A DNA stretch of 64,000 nucleotides from NCBI RefSeq assembly GCF_017355915.2, contig NZ_JAFEUV020000006.1, positions 248,001 through 312,000 on the forward strand, given 5' to 3'. Below are positions 26,234 to 33,423 of the stretch, one piece after another. Both the position numbers and the translations under genes were made by a program. The notes beneath the pieces were generated by a model. That model was given only the letters and a program-made list of their open reading frames with translations. It made no database searches and was not told the DNA's origin. Numbering within the stretch: position 1 is the stretch's first letter; each line of letters opens with the position of its first letter. The DNA comes from Telluribacter roseus (lineage in GTDB: Bacteria > Bacteroidota > Bacteroidia > Cytophagales > Spirosomataceae).

Positions 26234-26662
26234 ATGATTAAAAGTCTTTACCTGGTAGAAGATGATGATATTACTTTGTCGCTTTTACGATGGATTATGA
26301 ACCGAGCCCATTTTGCTGAGCATGTGACCGAGTTCAGGAACGGAAAGCTGGCCTTTGAGTATATGGAACAGGTAGCTACGGGCCAGGCCGGACCAGCCCC
26401 CGATCTGATCCTGCTCGACCTGGATCTGCCCATCATGAATGGCTGGTTCTTTCTGGATCTGTATACCGAAAAGCTACGGCGGTACTTTCCCCAGACCAAA
26501 GTATGTATACTTACGGTATCCGACGATCCCGAGGATGAGCGGAGGGCTATGGAGTATCCGGTGGTAGGCAGCTTCTGGCGGAAGCCCCAGTTCATCAGGG
26601 ACATCGAGAAGTACAAGACCCATGAGAGCCTGAGGCACTTCTTTGAGAAGAAAACAGACTAG
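26234..26662 (+). CDS. stand-alone receiver-domain response regulator (2)
   Basis: 142 residues from the ATG at 26234. Acidic pocket YLVEDDDITL, phospho-acceptor Asp62 in PDLILLDLDLPIMNGWFFLD, Thr/Ser in VCILTVSDDPEDE and Lys in FWRKPQFI. No output domain. Paralogous to receiver 1 (26113 to 26234 gap 120 bp, same strand) and to receiver 4. The sequence CILTVSDDP recurs as CMITVSDDP in receiver 4. Confidence 0.92.
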   Translation: MIKSLYLVEDDDITLSLLRWIMNRAHFAEHVTEFRNGKLAFEYMEQVATGQAGPAPDLILLDLDLPIMNGWFFLDLYTEKLRRYFPQTKVCILTVSDDPEDERRAMEYPVVGSFWRKPQFIRDIEKYKTHESLRHFFEKKTD

Positions 26663-26686
26663 ATCATGCAGGCTCAGCCGCCGGTG

Positions 26687-27175
26687 CTACACCTCAGTAG
26701 TAGTGAAGAAGTGACTGGTGTTGGTAGAAAGAGCAGCCAGGGTTTGGCGCAGGATCCGGACGATTTCATTATACCCGTTGGGCTTTACTATGTACCCTAC
26801 CGCTCCCAACTCCCGGCAGGCTATGATGTCGCCGGGGTAGTTGCTTGTCGAGTAGATCACTATGGGTACCTCTCTGATCCGATGCACCTCTTTCAGCCTC
26901 TCCAGAATTATTTTGCCATTCAGCTGAGGGAGATTCAGGTCCAGGAAGATGTAGGATGGGGTAAAGCTTTCATCATTTTCCAGCCTTTGCAGGGCTGCGG
27001 TGCCGCTACTCTCTATAACCAGTTCAATGCCAGGATCAATGGCGGCTATAGCAGATTTAAAAAAATGATGATCATCATAATCATCATCAATGAAGTAGCA
27101 AACGGTATTCAAGGTATGGATAAGTTTATAATCTATCAGGTCATTCGGGGTTGCGACAAAAGTAGACACTATCAA
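26687..27175 (-). CDS. stand-alone receiver-domain response regulator (3, divergent)
   Basis: About 162 residues, on the - strand, convergent with receiver 2. It carries VCYFIDDDYDDHHFFKSAI (acidic pocket), phospho-acceptor Asp79 in SYIFLDLNLPQLNGKIILE, the switch Ser/Thr in PIVIYSTSNYPGD and Lys in GYIVKPNGYNE. It is of the common CheY-like single-domain class of Bacteroidota, distinct from the three close paralogues. The start is uncertain: only TTG (27175) or GTG (27169) fit in frame, and no ATG occurs before the first strand. The extra N-terminal 20 residues have no clear homology. Confidence 0.87.
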   Translation of the reverse strand: MIVSTFVATPNDLIDYKLIHTLNTVCYFIDDDYDDHHFFKSAIAAIDPGIELVIESSGTAALQRLENDESFTPSYIFLDLNLPQLNGKIILERLKEVHRIREVPIVIYSTSNYPGDIIACRELGAVGYIVKPNGYNEIVRILRQTLAALSTNTSHFFTTTEV

Positions 27176-27265
27176 CTAATTTGCGTGGTTTATTTTTAAA
27201 TTATTTTAATAATCTATCGGGTTGACACCGGTGAAGGGGTTACGCAGTGCTTCTCCTCTTCGAAT

Positions 27266-27300
27266 TAAAAGCTCCGGAACACCTGGTTCCGGAGCTTTTA
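27266..27300. terminator. strong bidirectional terminator-like hairpin
   Basis: A 15-bp perfect inverted repeat (TAAAAGCTCCGGAAC at 27266-27280, partner 27286-27300), loop ACCTG, with A/T tracts on both sides. It lies between receiver 3 (transcribed leftward from about 27175) and the small-protein genes (transcribed leftward); its position matches the end of the first small-protein transcript (27401). Confidence 0.85.
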
Positions 27301-27317
27301 CAGGTCTATACATAAGG

Positions 27318-27339
27318 TCTGCAGTCGTACGACTGCAGA
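27318..27339. promoter_or_regulatory. 22-bp perfect palindrome (possible operator)
   Basis: TCTGCAGTCGTACGACTGCA plus GA: a dyad with no loop (11 + 11), containing two PstI-type CTGCAG and a central GTCGTACGAC. The lack of loop and of a T-tract argues against a terminator. It is located between the terminator and the 3' end of the first small-protein gene. Confidence 0.4.
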
Positions 27340-27400
27340 TAGTATACGTCTCTTTTCCGTTTTTGTTTAGTTAAAGGAAACAGGTATGGGCTGGGAGCTT

Positions 27401-27631
27401 TTACTCCAGCTTCAGCAGAAAGCCCAGTTCTTCGAGTTGATTAACAATCCGTCTATCATCACGTTGGTCAATCTGCTCACCGTAAAACAGGAATACCCGA
27501 AGCGACAGGGAATCCAGGTACTTTTCCCATTGTCGGTTGGCGTCATAAAATGTCGAGTTCTTCAGGTCTCTTAGAACTTCCAGTGTAGAAGCTCCCGATA
27601 TGATCTTTCCATTTGCAGTTAGGTATCTCAT
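27401..27631 (-). CDS. small protein family, copy 1 (76 residues)
   Basis: 76 residues from the ATG at 27631, matched to the start of its paralogue (an upstream ATG at 27649 would add MKDVVK). Begins MRYLTANGKIISGASTLEVL, then RDLKNS, and ends QLEELGFLLKLE. It is one of three paralogues in tandem (27.4-28.4 kb). Shared pattern: strand-turn-strand start (MRYLTANGxIxSG), a helix with (D/E)xLKNS, a central amphipathic helix and a C-terminal LxxLLKxE/N. This small beta-beta-alpha layout resembles small phage- or plasmid-encoded proteins of the type MKYRTLxGxxLxGxxxxExV; function unknown. Isolated genes with their own promoters are suggested by the terminator upstream. Confidence 0.75.
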   Translation of the reverse strand: MRYLTANGKIISGASTLEVLRDLKNSTFYDANRQWEKYLDSLSLRVFLFYGEQIDQRDDRRIVNQLEELGFLLKLE

Positions 27632-27733
27632 CTTCACTACGTCTTTCATTACTACTAACTTACGACCTTGTATGTAACCGCTGTTGAAAGAATATGTTGG
27701 TAAAAAATTCTAATTTTTTTCTAATAAAATAAA

Positions 27734-27764
27734 ATTCCCCCGCCAGTAGCTCCAGCGGGGGAAT
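27734..27764 (-). terminator. rho-independent terminator of small-protein copy 2
   Basis: GC-rich stem ATTCCCCCGC (27734-27743) pairs with 27755-27764 around an 11-base loop. On the - strand the stem is followed by a T-rich tract. It separates copy 2 from copy 1, implying that each is its own transcription unit. Confidence 0.9.
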
Positions 27765-27805
27765 CTTGACTATATAAACCTTATACTCAAATTATTATCA
27801 ATACG

Positions 27806-28036
27806 CTACTCAATCCTTAGCAGCAGACCTGCCTCCTCCATGTGCTTAAGTAGCTGATGGTGACAGCATCGCTTGATCTCCTTATCAAAAAACCATTGGA
27901 TTCGCATCATCAGGTCTTCCAGGAAAGGGTCCATCGGAAGGTGTGCATCACTGGGCGACGAATTCTTCAACTCCTCCAGAATATCCCAGGGAGAATAGCC
28001 CGATAGTATAGTTCCGTTTGCTGTCAGGTATCGCAT
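27806..28036 (-). CDS. small protein family, copy 2 (76 residues)
   Basis: 76 residues. MRYLTANGTILSGYSPWDIL shares its first eight residues exactly with copy 1; ELKNSS, the helix PFLEDLMMRIQWFFDKEIK and the end HMEEAGLLLRIE align without gaps. A Cys-Cys-His-His cluster (KRCCHHQLLKH) is specific to this copy. Function unknown. It has its own terminator downstream and 160 bp of AT-rich DNA upstream. Confidence 0.75.
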   Translation of the reverse strand: MRYLTANGTILSGYSPWDILEELKNSSPSDAHLPMDPFLEDLMMRIQWFFDKEIKRCCHHQLLKHMEEAGLLLRIE

Positions 28037-28197
28037 CTGTCTCTGCCGTTGTCTCTCAAAGCACTAACGTTGCCTGCTTAAATATGTTTAAAAAAATCTT
28101 TGATTTATTAAATCGTTGTAATTTTTTAGTGAAAGGAGGAGCAGAGTACTTCCTGCCTGCAAGTGCTTGTATTGAAGCAAAGAAATAGAAGGCCGTA

Positions 28198-28422
28198 CTA
28201 GTTGATTTTGAGCAGGTAAGCCTGGTCGAGCAACTGCTCGAGTATTTCGTTGGGGTCCTGCGAGCTGATGCTGATGCAGTAGTGGGTATGGAGGTAGCTG
28301 GCAAACTGGTCCAGAAAAACCTCCATGTCGGCTCCGGAGCAGAAGTCGTTCCTGATTTGCATCAGCACTTCCTCAGACGTATGGCCCTCAAATACGGTAC
28401 CGGTTAGTGAAACAAACTTCAT
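28198..28422 (-). CDS. small protein family, copy 3 (74 residues, divergent)
   Basis: 74 residues: MKFVSLTGTVFEGHTSEEVL, MQIRNDF, the helix VFLDQFASYLHTHY and the end EQLLDQAYLLKIN. It keeps the pattern of copies 1 and 2 (M-K/R-F/Y, a TG turn, GxTSxEVL helix, C-terminal LLK-hydrophobic-N/E) but only about a quarter of positions are identical. It ends with a stop followed by 160 bp before copy 2. A -7 box TATTTTTG lies just upstream (28453-28446). Confidence 0.72.
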   Translation of the reverse strand: MKFVSLTGTVFEGHTSEEVLMQIRNDFCSGADMEVFLDQFASYLHTHYCISISSQDPNEILEQLLDQAYLLKIN

Positions 28423-28445
28423 CGCTCAGATAAGTAGAACTAGAA

Positions 28446-28453
28446 CAAAAATA
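28446..28453 (-). promoter_or_regulatory. -7 box TATTTTTG for small-protein copy 3
   Basis: On the - strand TATTTTTG fits TAnnTTTG, 24 bases upstream of the ATG (28422). A TTG is present 15 bases further upstream (28471-28469), shorter than the usual spacing. Confidence 0.45.
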
Positions 28454-28591
28454 GCAGTTTTGTTGAATCAAAAGTAAACATAATTCCGTTAGTAAAGTAA
28501 TTAATACCGACGGACTGTCTACCTGTACCAGGTGTGGCATATCTGGAGCCGAAAATCCAGCATATATGATTATTAGGTACTACGAAGTAGG

Positions 28592-28618
28592 TTGCTATGG
28601 CAATAGCATGTAACTTTG
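28592..28618 (+). promoter_or_regulatory. promoter with TAACTTTG for receiver 4
   Basis: TTG (28592-28594), 16 bases, TAACTTTG (28611-28618), 53 bases before the ATG at 28672. The -7 box is identical to those of receivers 1 and 2; the TTG spacing is shorter than the canonical 19-21. Confidence 0.6.
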
Positions 28619-28671
28619 TGAACAATATTGTTGATATTTGTATAGACACCAATAAATGCCCTCTTTAGACT

Positions 28672-29088
28672 ATGATAAATAATCTGCTGATCATTGAAGA
28701 TGAAGAAGATACCGTCGGTATACTGAAGCGATTGTTGTCTGCTAACCATTTTGCCAAGAATATCCACGTGCTCCGGAACGGGAAAGAGGGGGTTGATTAC
28801 TTTGAGGCACTCGCTGCAGATAAGAATGGCACGGCCCCGGAGCTGGTTCTGCTGGATATATATATGCCCGAAATGACCGGATGGGATTTTCTGGACTGGT
28901 TTACCTACCGTTATAAGAATGATTTTCCTAATACGAGTGTATGTATGATCACGGTATCCGACGACCCGCAGTACCAGCAGCGGGCTTCGCGTTACTCCTG
29001 CGTAGTAGAGCTGATTCAGAAGCCCCTCTCCAGGCAACACCTGTCGTACCTTCGCAATTTCCAGATACACCGTAAGCGCCTGTACTAG
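28672..29088 (+). CDS. stand-alone receiver-domain response regulator (4)
   Basis: 138 residues. LLIIEDEEDTVGI (acidic pocket), phospho-acceptor Asp62 in PELVLLDIYMPEMTGWDFLD, CMITVSDDPQYQQ (switch Thr/Ser) and LIQKPLSRQHL (Lys). No output domain. It is paralogous to receivers 1 and 2 (identical placing of all signature residues, the same YFEALAA/YLEQIM helix and VxDDP loop). It precedes the five-PAS protein by 290 bp on the same strand. Confidence 0.92.
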   Translation: MINNLLIIEDEEDTVGILKRLLSANHFAKNIHVLRNGKEGVDYFEALAADKNGTAPELVLLDIYMPEMTGWDFLDWFTYRYKNDFPNTSVCMITVSDDPQYQQRASRYSCVVELIQKPLSRQHLSYLRNFQIHRKRLY

Positions 29089-29378
29089 CAGGGGAGGCCC
29101 GGTACTATATTCGCTCCTGCCTTTTCTTCGTCTCTTCCACCCGTTTTTATTACTGCCTCCTACTTTTTTTGGTACGATGGTTGTACTGGCTGGTGTACCT
29201 GGCCGGAATAAATATATCCTGTCAGCATAGGGTAGATTAGCTCTGGTACCACTTGTATAATAACTACGAATACCGAAGATCACGAATTGATACACAGAGG
29301 AGGCTCCGGCATACCTCTGGAAACAACCTCTGTCCATACCGGAAGAGTTTAGCATTGGCGTATATGTAATTATTTTTC

Positions 29379-31700
29379 ATGCTTCGGATTCCCCTCAGAA
29401 TTTCGCTTATCTACTTTATAGTAGGGACGACCTGGATAGTAACCACGGATTTACTGCTGCATTTTGTGTTTCAGATTGATCGGGGACTAACGGTGGCTAT
29501 TGCCAAAGGATTGCTGTTTGTGACGGTCAGCTCGCTGTTGCTCTACCTGCTGTCCAGGAGAAACTACCGTCAACTAAGCCAGTCGGAAAAGCAGTACCGG
29601 GCCCTGTTCGAAAACAACCCTTCGCCCACCTGGATCTACAAGCTATCCGATCTGCGGTTTCTGGCGGTCAATGACGCGGCCGTACAGAAGTACGGTTACA
29701 GCCAGGAGGAGTTTCTGAGCATGACCTGCCTGGAGCTTCGTCCCCCCGAGGAGATGGAGCGCTTCTTGAATTTTGTGGGTACCTACCAACAGGAGTACAT
29801 GTCGGCCGGAACGTGGCGCCACCTGTTAAAAAACGGTCAGACCATATACACGACGATCAATACCTACCCGGTGGACTTTGACGGGGAGGAGGCCGCGCTG
29901 GTGATAGCCCAAGATATTACCAAACAAATAGAAAAGGAACGGGAAGCCGAACAGAAGAACCAGGAGCTGGAAAAACTCAACGAAAAGCTCCTTGAGAAGC
30001 GCGAACGGCTCCGGTACGTTCAGAAGCTGGCTAAGGTAGCCGGCTGGGAGTACTACCCCGACGAGGACCAGCTGGTGGGAGCGGATGAGATCCTGTCGCT
30101 GTTCAGCCACGAAGACCAGGGGGCGCTTACCTACGCCGAACTGTTTGAGGCCATTGTACCGGAAGATCTGCCCCGGGTACTCAGAGCCAATAAGCAACTG
30201 CTGCGGACAGGGCAGAAAACGGAGGTATCGTACCGGATCAGGTGGGAGGAGCAGATCCGGTACCTGCGGCAGGTGGGCGAGGCCGACCTGCTGGATGGGG
30301 AGCGGATACTGCGGGGCATGGTACAGGACGTAACGGCCATGAAGAAGATGGAGGACGAGCGCGACCAGGTCGGAAGTACCCTGAGACGCACCCTGGACAG
30401 TATTACCGATGGCGTGATCGAACTGGACAGAACCTGGCGGGTAACCCGCATCAACAAAGCCTTTGAAAGACTACTGGACATAGAGGCCGGTAACGTAGTG
30501 GGCCTGGCCGTGCTGGATGTATTTCCGGATGCGGTATCGCTCAGGTCCTATCCGGAGTATACCAATGCCATGGAGAAGGGCAGCGTGAGCCGGTTTGAAG
30601 AGTACTATGCTGGCCGGGACAAGTGGTTCTTTGTGACGGTGATACCTACGCAGGAGGGTATAGCGGCGTATTTTCAGGATATTACAGAGCGTAAAAAACA
30701 CGAGGAGCAGGCGCGTATATGGCTACACCGTTATGAGTCGGTGGCCAAAGCTACCCGTGAGGCCATCTTTGATTTTGACCTCACTACCATGATCCTGGTC
30801 TGGAACCAGGGGCTCGAGCGGATATACGGCTACGGGCCGGAGTATCACGAAACTCCCCTGAGCTGGTGGGAGGAAAGGGTGCATCCGGACGACCGGCATA
30901 GAGCCAGTAAGAGTTTGAATGAGGGGATCAGCAACGGGTCCACCTTCTGGAGTGAACAGTACCGGTTCAGGTGCGCCAATGGTGTCTATAAATACGTCGA
31001 AGACAGCGGCCACATTATTTTTGACAGTAATCAGGAGGCCGTACGCATGATCGGCTCCCTGCGGGATATTGATGATCTCACCAGGGCCAATGCCGAGAAT
31101 AAACGACTGGCCGAGATCATTACCAAAGTGAATAACGTGGTCGTAATTACGGATGTGGAAGGACGGATCAACTACATTAACCCGAGGTTTACGGAAGTAA
31201 CGGGCTACACCTTTGAGGAGGTAGCGGGCCGGAAGCCCGGCGAGGTACTGCAGGGGCCGGAGTCAGATCTGGAGGTGGTCCGCCACATGGGTGAATCGCT
31301 CCGCGAGCGGCAGTACTTTTCGGTCGAGATCATCAACTATACCAAAGACGGACGTAAGTACTGGATGCATGTTGACTGTACCCCCATCTACGACGACTTT
31401 GGCAACCACCAGGGATTCATCGCCATCCAGAACGAAGTTACCGAGCGCAAAGAGAAAGAAGTGCTGCTGCAGGAACACGTTAGGGTACTCAAGGAAATAT
31501 CCTGGCTGAACTCCCACGAGATCCGACGTCCGGTTACGGAGATTATGGGCCTGATGTACCTGATCAAGGATACGGACTGCGACGAGGAGAAGAATGAACT
31601 GTACGGGCTGGTCAACGAAGCGGCCCATAATCTGGACCGGATTGTACGCGAAGTAGCGGTAAAGGCCTACTCTCTGTACGGCGAAAAAGGATTCAGCTAA
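29379..31700 (+). CDS. membrane-bound multi-PAS sensor with H-box but no ATPase domain
   Basis: 773 residues. Two N-terminal membrane helices (SLIYFIVGTTWIVTTDLLL and LLFVTVSSLLLYLLS, about residues 9-60) are followed by about five PAS domains (roughly 73-190, 210-325, 330-440, 450-570, 575-695; seen in KQYRALFENNPSPTWIYK, SNQEAVRMIGSLRDI, ITKVNNVVVITDVEGRINYI and TERKEKEVLLQ). The end is SWLNSHEIRRPVTEIMGLMY (His713, HisKA-like H-box) and about 60 further residues, then the stop. The HATPase_c domain with its N, G1 and G2 boxes is absent and does not occur immediately downstream. It may be a kinase remnant or a phosphotransfer partner for receivers in the neighbourhood. Confidence 0.88.
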   Translation: MLRIPLRISLIYFIVGTTWIVTTDLLLHFVFQIDRGLTVAIAKGLLFVTVSSLLLYLLSRRNYRQLSQSEKQYRALFENNPSPTWIYKLSDLRFLAVNDAAVQKYGYSQEEFLSMTCLELRPPEEMERFLNFVGTYQQEYMSAGTWRHLLKNGQTIYTTINTYPVDFDGEEAALVIAQDITKQIEKEREAEQKNQELEKLNEKLLEKRERLRYVQKLAKVAGWEYYPDEDQLVGADEILSLFSHEDQGALTYAELFEAIVPEDLPRVLRANKQLLRTGQKTEVSYRIRWEEQIRYLRQVGEADLLDGERILRGMVQDVTAMKKMEDERDQVGSTLRRTLDSITDGVIELDRTWRVTRINKAFERLLDIEAGNVVGLAVLDVFPDAVSLRSYPEYTNAMEKGSVSRFEEYYAGRDKWFFVTVIPTQEGIAAYFQDITERKKHEEQARIWLHRYESVAKATREAIFDFDLTTMILVWNQGLERIYGYGPEYHETPLSWWEERVHPDDRHRASKSLNEGISNGSTFWSEQYRFRCANGVYKYVEDSGHIIFDSNQEAVRMIGSLRDIDDLTRANAENKRLAEIITKVNNVVVITDVEGRINYINPRFTEVTGYTFEEVAGRKPGEVLQGPESDLEVVRHMGESLRERQYFSVEIINYTKDGRKYWMHVDCTPIYDDFGNHQGFIAIQNEVTERKEKEVLLQEHVRVLKEISWLNSHEIRRPVTEIMGLMYLIKDTDCDEEKNELYGLVNEAAHNLDRIVREVAVKAYSLYGEKGFS

Positions 31701-31762
31701 CCGGCGTAGCCGTTGGGCAATACCTGCGTACAGCTCCCGCTGCCTTGGCCGGTGGTGCTACT

Positions 31763-31797
31763 AAAAAGGTCCGGAGCCCCATGCCCCAGACCTTTTA
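31763..31797. terminator. terminator-like hairpin after the PAS protein and before CsbD
   Basis: AAAAAGGTC (31763-31771) pairs with GACCTTTTAT-side bases (31789-31797); inner stem with two mismatches. It lies between convergent genes. Confidence 0.65.
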
Positions 31798-31819
31798 TAA
31801 GCGGTATGTACCAGGTACT

Positions 31820-31999
31820 CTAGGAGAATTCCCTATCGATTTCTTCTCTGGTCTTACCTACTTTCTTCTGAATCTTTCCCCACATTTCATCTTCCTTACC
31901 TTCTGCGTAAGTCAGATCGTCGTCGGTCAGTTCGGCGTATTTCTGCTTCAGCTTACCTTTCATCTCGTTCCAGTTTCCTTTGGCAGTTTGCTCGTTCAT
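31820..31999 (-). CDS. CsbD-like stress protein
   Basis: 59 residues, below the usual length cut-off for ORF tables. The protein begins [20 protein letters not shown], followed by [20 protein letters not shown] and ends REEIDREFS. It is a CsbD/YjbJ-family protein (NWNxxKGKxKxxxxxLTDDDL pattern), small, highly charged and helical; members are general-stress proteins of unknown mechanism. Start ATG at 31999, stop TAG at 31820-31822. It converges with the PAS gene. Confidence 0.9.
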   Translation of the reverse strand: MNEQTAKGNWNEMKGKLKQKYAELTDDDLTYAEGKEDEMWGKIQKKVGKTREEIDREFS

Positions 32000-32150
32000 G
32001 GCTTCTAACGTTTTAGTGTTTTATGACTAATTACTTATACTACTAAACATAAAGAAACCATACCAAACCCCACTACGAGCCCTGTAACGCCTGTTTTGCA
32101 AGTAGCTGTGTAAATTTTTCCCGGAAATATCCAATAGATTCTCAGCAGGC

Positions 32151-33290
32151 TTACACCTTAAGGAATATGCGGTGCCGGTAGAGAAAGTACAGAAACAGCC
32201 ACACCAGTGCCAGAGCTCCCAGCGCATTGGCTACCTCGTGCCAGGGTTCGGCCAGGTGCTTGTAGAGTCCTTCGAATAGTAGTCGGGAGGTTTTGCCAAA
32301 GTCAATAAAGCGGTAGGCCAGGTAGATGGTCAGGGAGTTCATGCCGATGACCTTGAAGAAGAACGCCCAGCGGGTATAGCCCCGGATGTCAATGATCCAG
32401 TAAAACAGGGCCAGCATCAAAAACGCCATACCGGCTGTCAGCAGTATGAACGAGCTGGACCAGAGGTGCTTGTTGATCGGCAGATGCAGGTCCCACAGGA
32501 GCCCGAGCGCGACTCCACCGAGGCCAAACAGGATCAGGTTCTTAAGGGGGGCACTATCCCGGCGCAGAAAATCACCGGCCACCGAACCCAGGATGGTGAG
32601 GCAGAAAGCCGGTAGCTGCGTAGTGAGGGCCAGCTCGTCATAGGTTTTCTGCAGGAGGCGGCCGGGCATCACGTTCCGGTCGATCCAGCCCACCAGGTTG
32701 CCTTCGAAGGTAAGGTTACCGGCTCCGTAGCCGGGCACCGGTATCAGGAACAGGGCCGCGTAGTAGGCCAGCAGGATACCGCCTACGGTCCACAGGCGCT
32801 GCCGCAGGGAAATATTGAGGTACAGGAGCGTAGCGAAAAACGTAGCCATCCCGATGCGGCCCAGTACGCTGCCGTAGCGGATGCCCGCCGGATCAAACAG
32901 GTCAATGGGGGCATTTTTATCAAGAATCCCCAGCAGGATCAGGATCAGCATGCGCTTGGCTACCTTGGAGTAGAGGGTACTTTTGGAAAGCCCCCGCGCT
33001 ACGCCGCTGCTGAGGCTGTACGACAGGGACACGCCCGCCATGAACAGGAACAGCGGGAAGATAAAGTCATAAAACGTGAAGCCGTGCCAGGCCGGGTGCT
33101 CAAACTGCTCGGCCAGGGCATCTACCCAGGGGAGGCCGGTCTTGCCGTGGAGCAGCGAAATAAAGGCGCCCCCTCCGGCGATCATGAGCATGTCGAACCC
33201 GCGCAGGGCATCGAGCGACTCGAGCCGGGCTGGACGGGTGGTAATGACTAGTTCCGGGTCGGGTGGAGCAGGCGTAGTAACGGTTTGCAT
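32151..33290 (-). CDS. DUF5009/heparan N-acetyltransferase-like membrane acyltransferase
   Basis: 379 residues with about ten membrane helices. The start carries RLESLDALRGFDMLMIAGGG, then FTFYDFIFPLFLFMAGVSLS, matching the bacterial homologues of heparan-alpha-glucosaminide N-acetyltransferase (DUF5009/NagX). The end is MNSLTIYLAYRFIDFGKTS followed by LALVWLFLYFLYRHRIFLKV. Such proteins are thought to transfer acetyl groups across the membrane onto amino sugars; substrate unknown. Glycan-related neighbours (AGE epimerase, CE12 esterase) are several kb away. Confidence 0.85.
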   Translation of the reverse strand: MQTVTTPAPPDPELVITTRPARLESLDALRGFDMLMIAGGGAFISLLHGKTGLPWVDALAEQFEHPAWHGFTFYDFIFPLFLFMAGVSLSYSLSSGVARGLSKSTLYSKVAKRMLILILLGILDKNAPIDLFDPAGIRYGSVLGRIGMATFFATLLYLNISLRQRLWTVGGILLAYYAALFLIPVPGYGAGNLTFEGNLVGWIDRNVMPGRLLQKTYDELALTTQLPAFCLTILGSVAGDFLRRDSAPLKNLILFGLGGVALGLLWDLHLPINKHLWSSSFILLTAGMAFLMLALFYWIIDIRGYTRWAFFFKVIGMNSLTIYLAYRFIDFGKTSRLLFEGLYKHLAEPWHEVANALGALALVWLFLYFLYRHRIFLKV

Positions 33291-33362
33291 GGGTCAGGGC
33301 TTTAGGAATAGACAAGATTTTACATCTTACTACTAAAAGCCCTGACCATCATACTACTACCC

Positions 33363-33401
33363 AAAAAGCCCCGGAGGTACCGTATACCTGCGGGGTCTTT
33401 T
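33363..33401 (-). terminator. rho-independent terminator of the TonB receptor gene
   Basis: On the - strand AAAAGACCCCGCAGGTA pairs with TACCTCCGGGGCTTTTT (one bulge), followed by T-rich sequence, about 20-60 bases after the TonB receptor stop (33424). Confidence 0.8.
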
Positions 33402-33423
33402 AATGATCAATGCCTGAGCCGGC

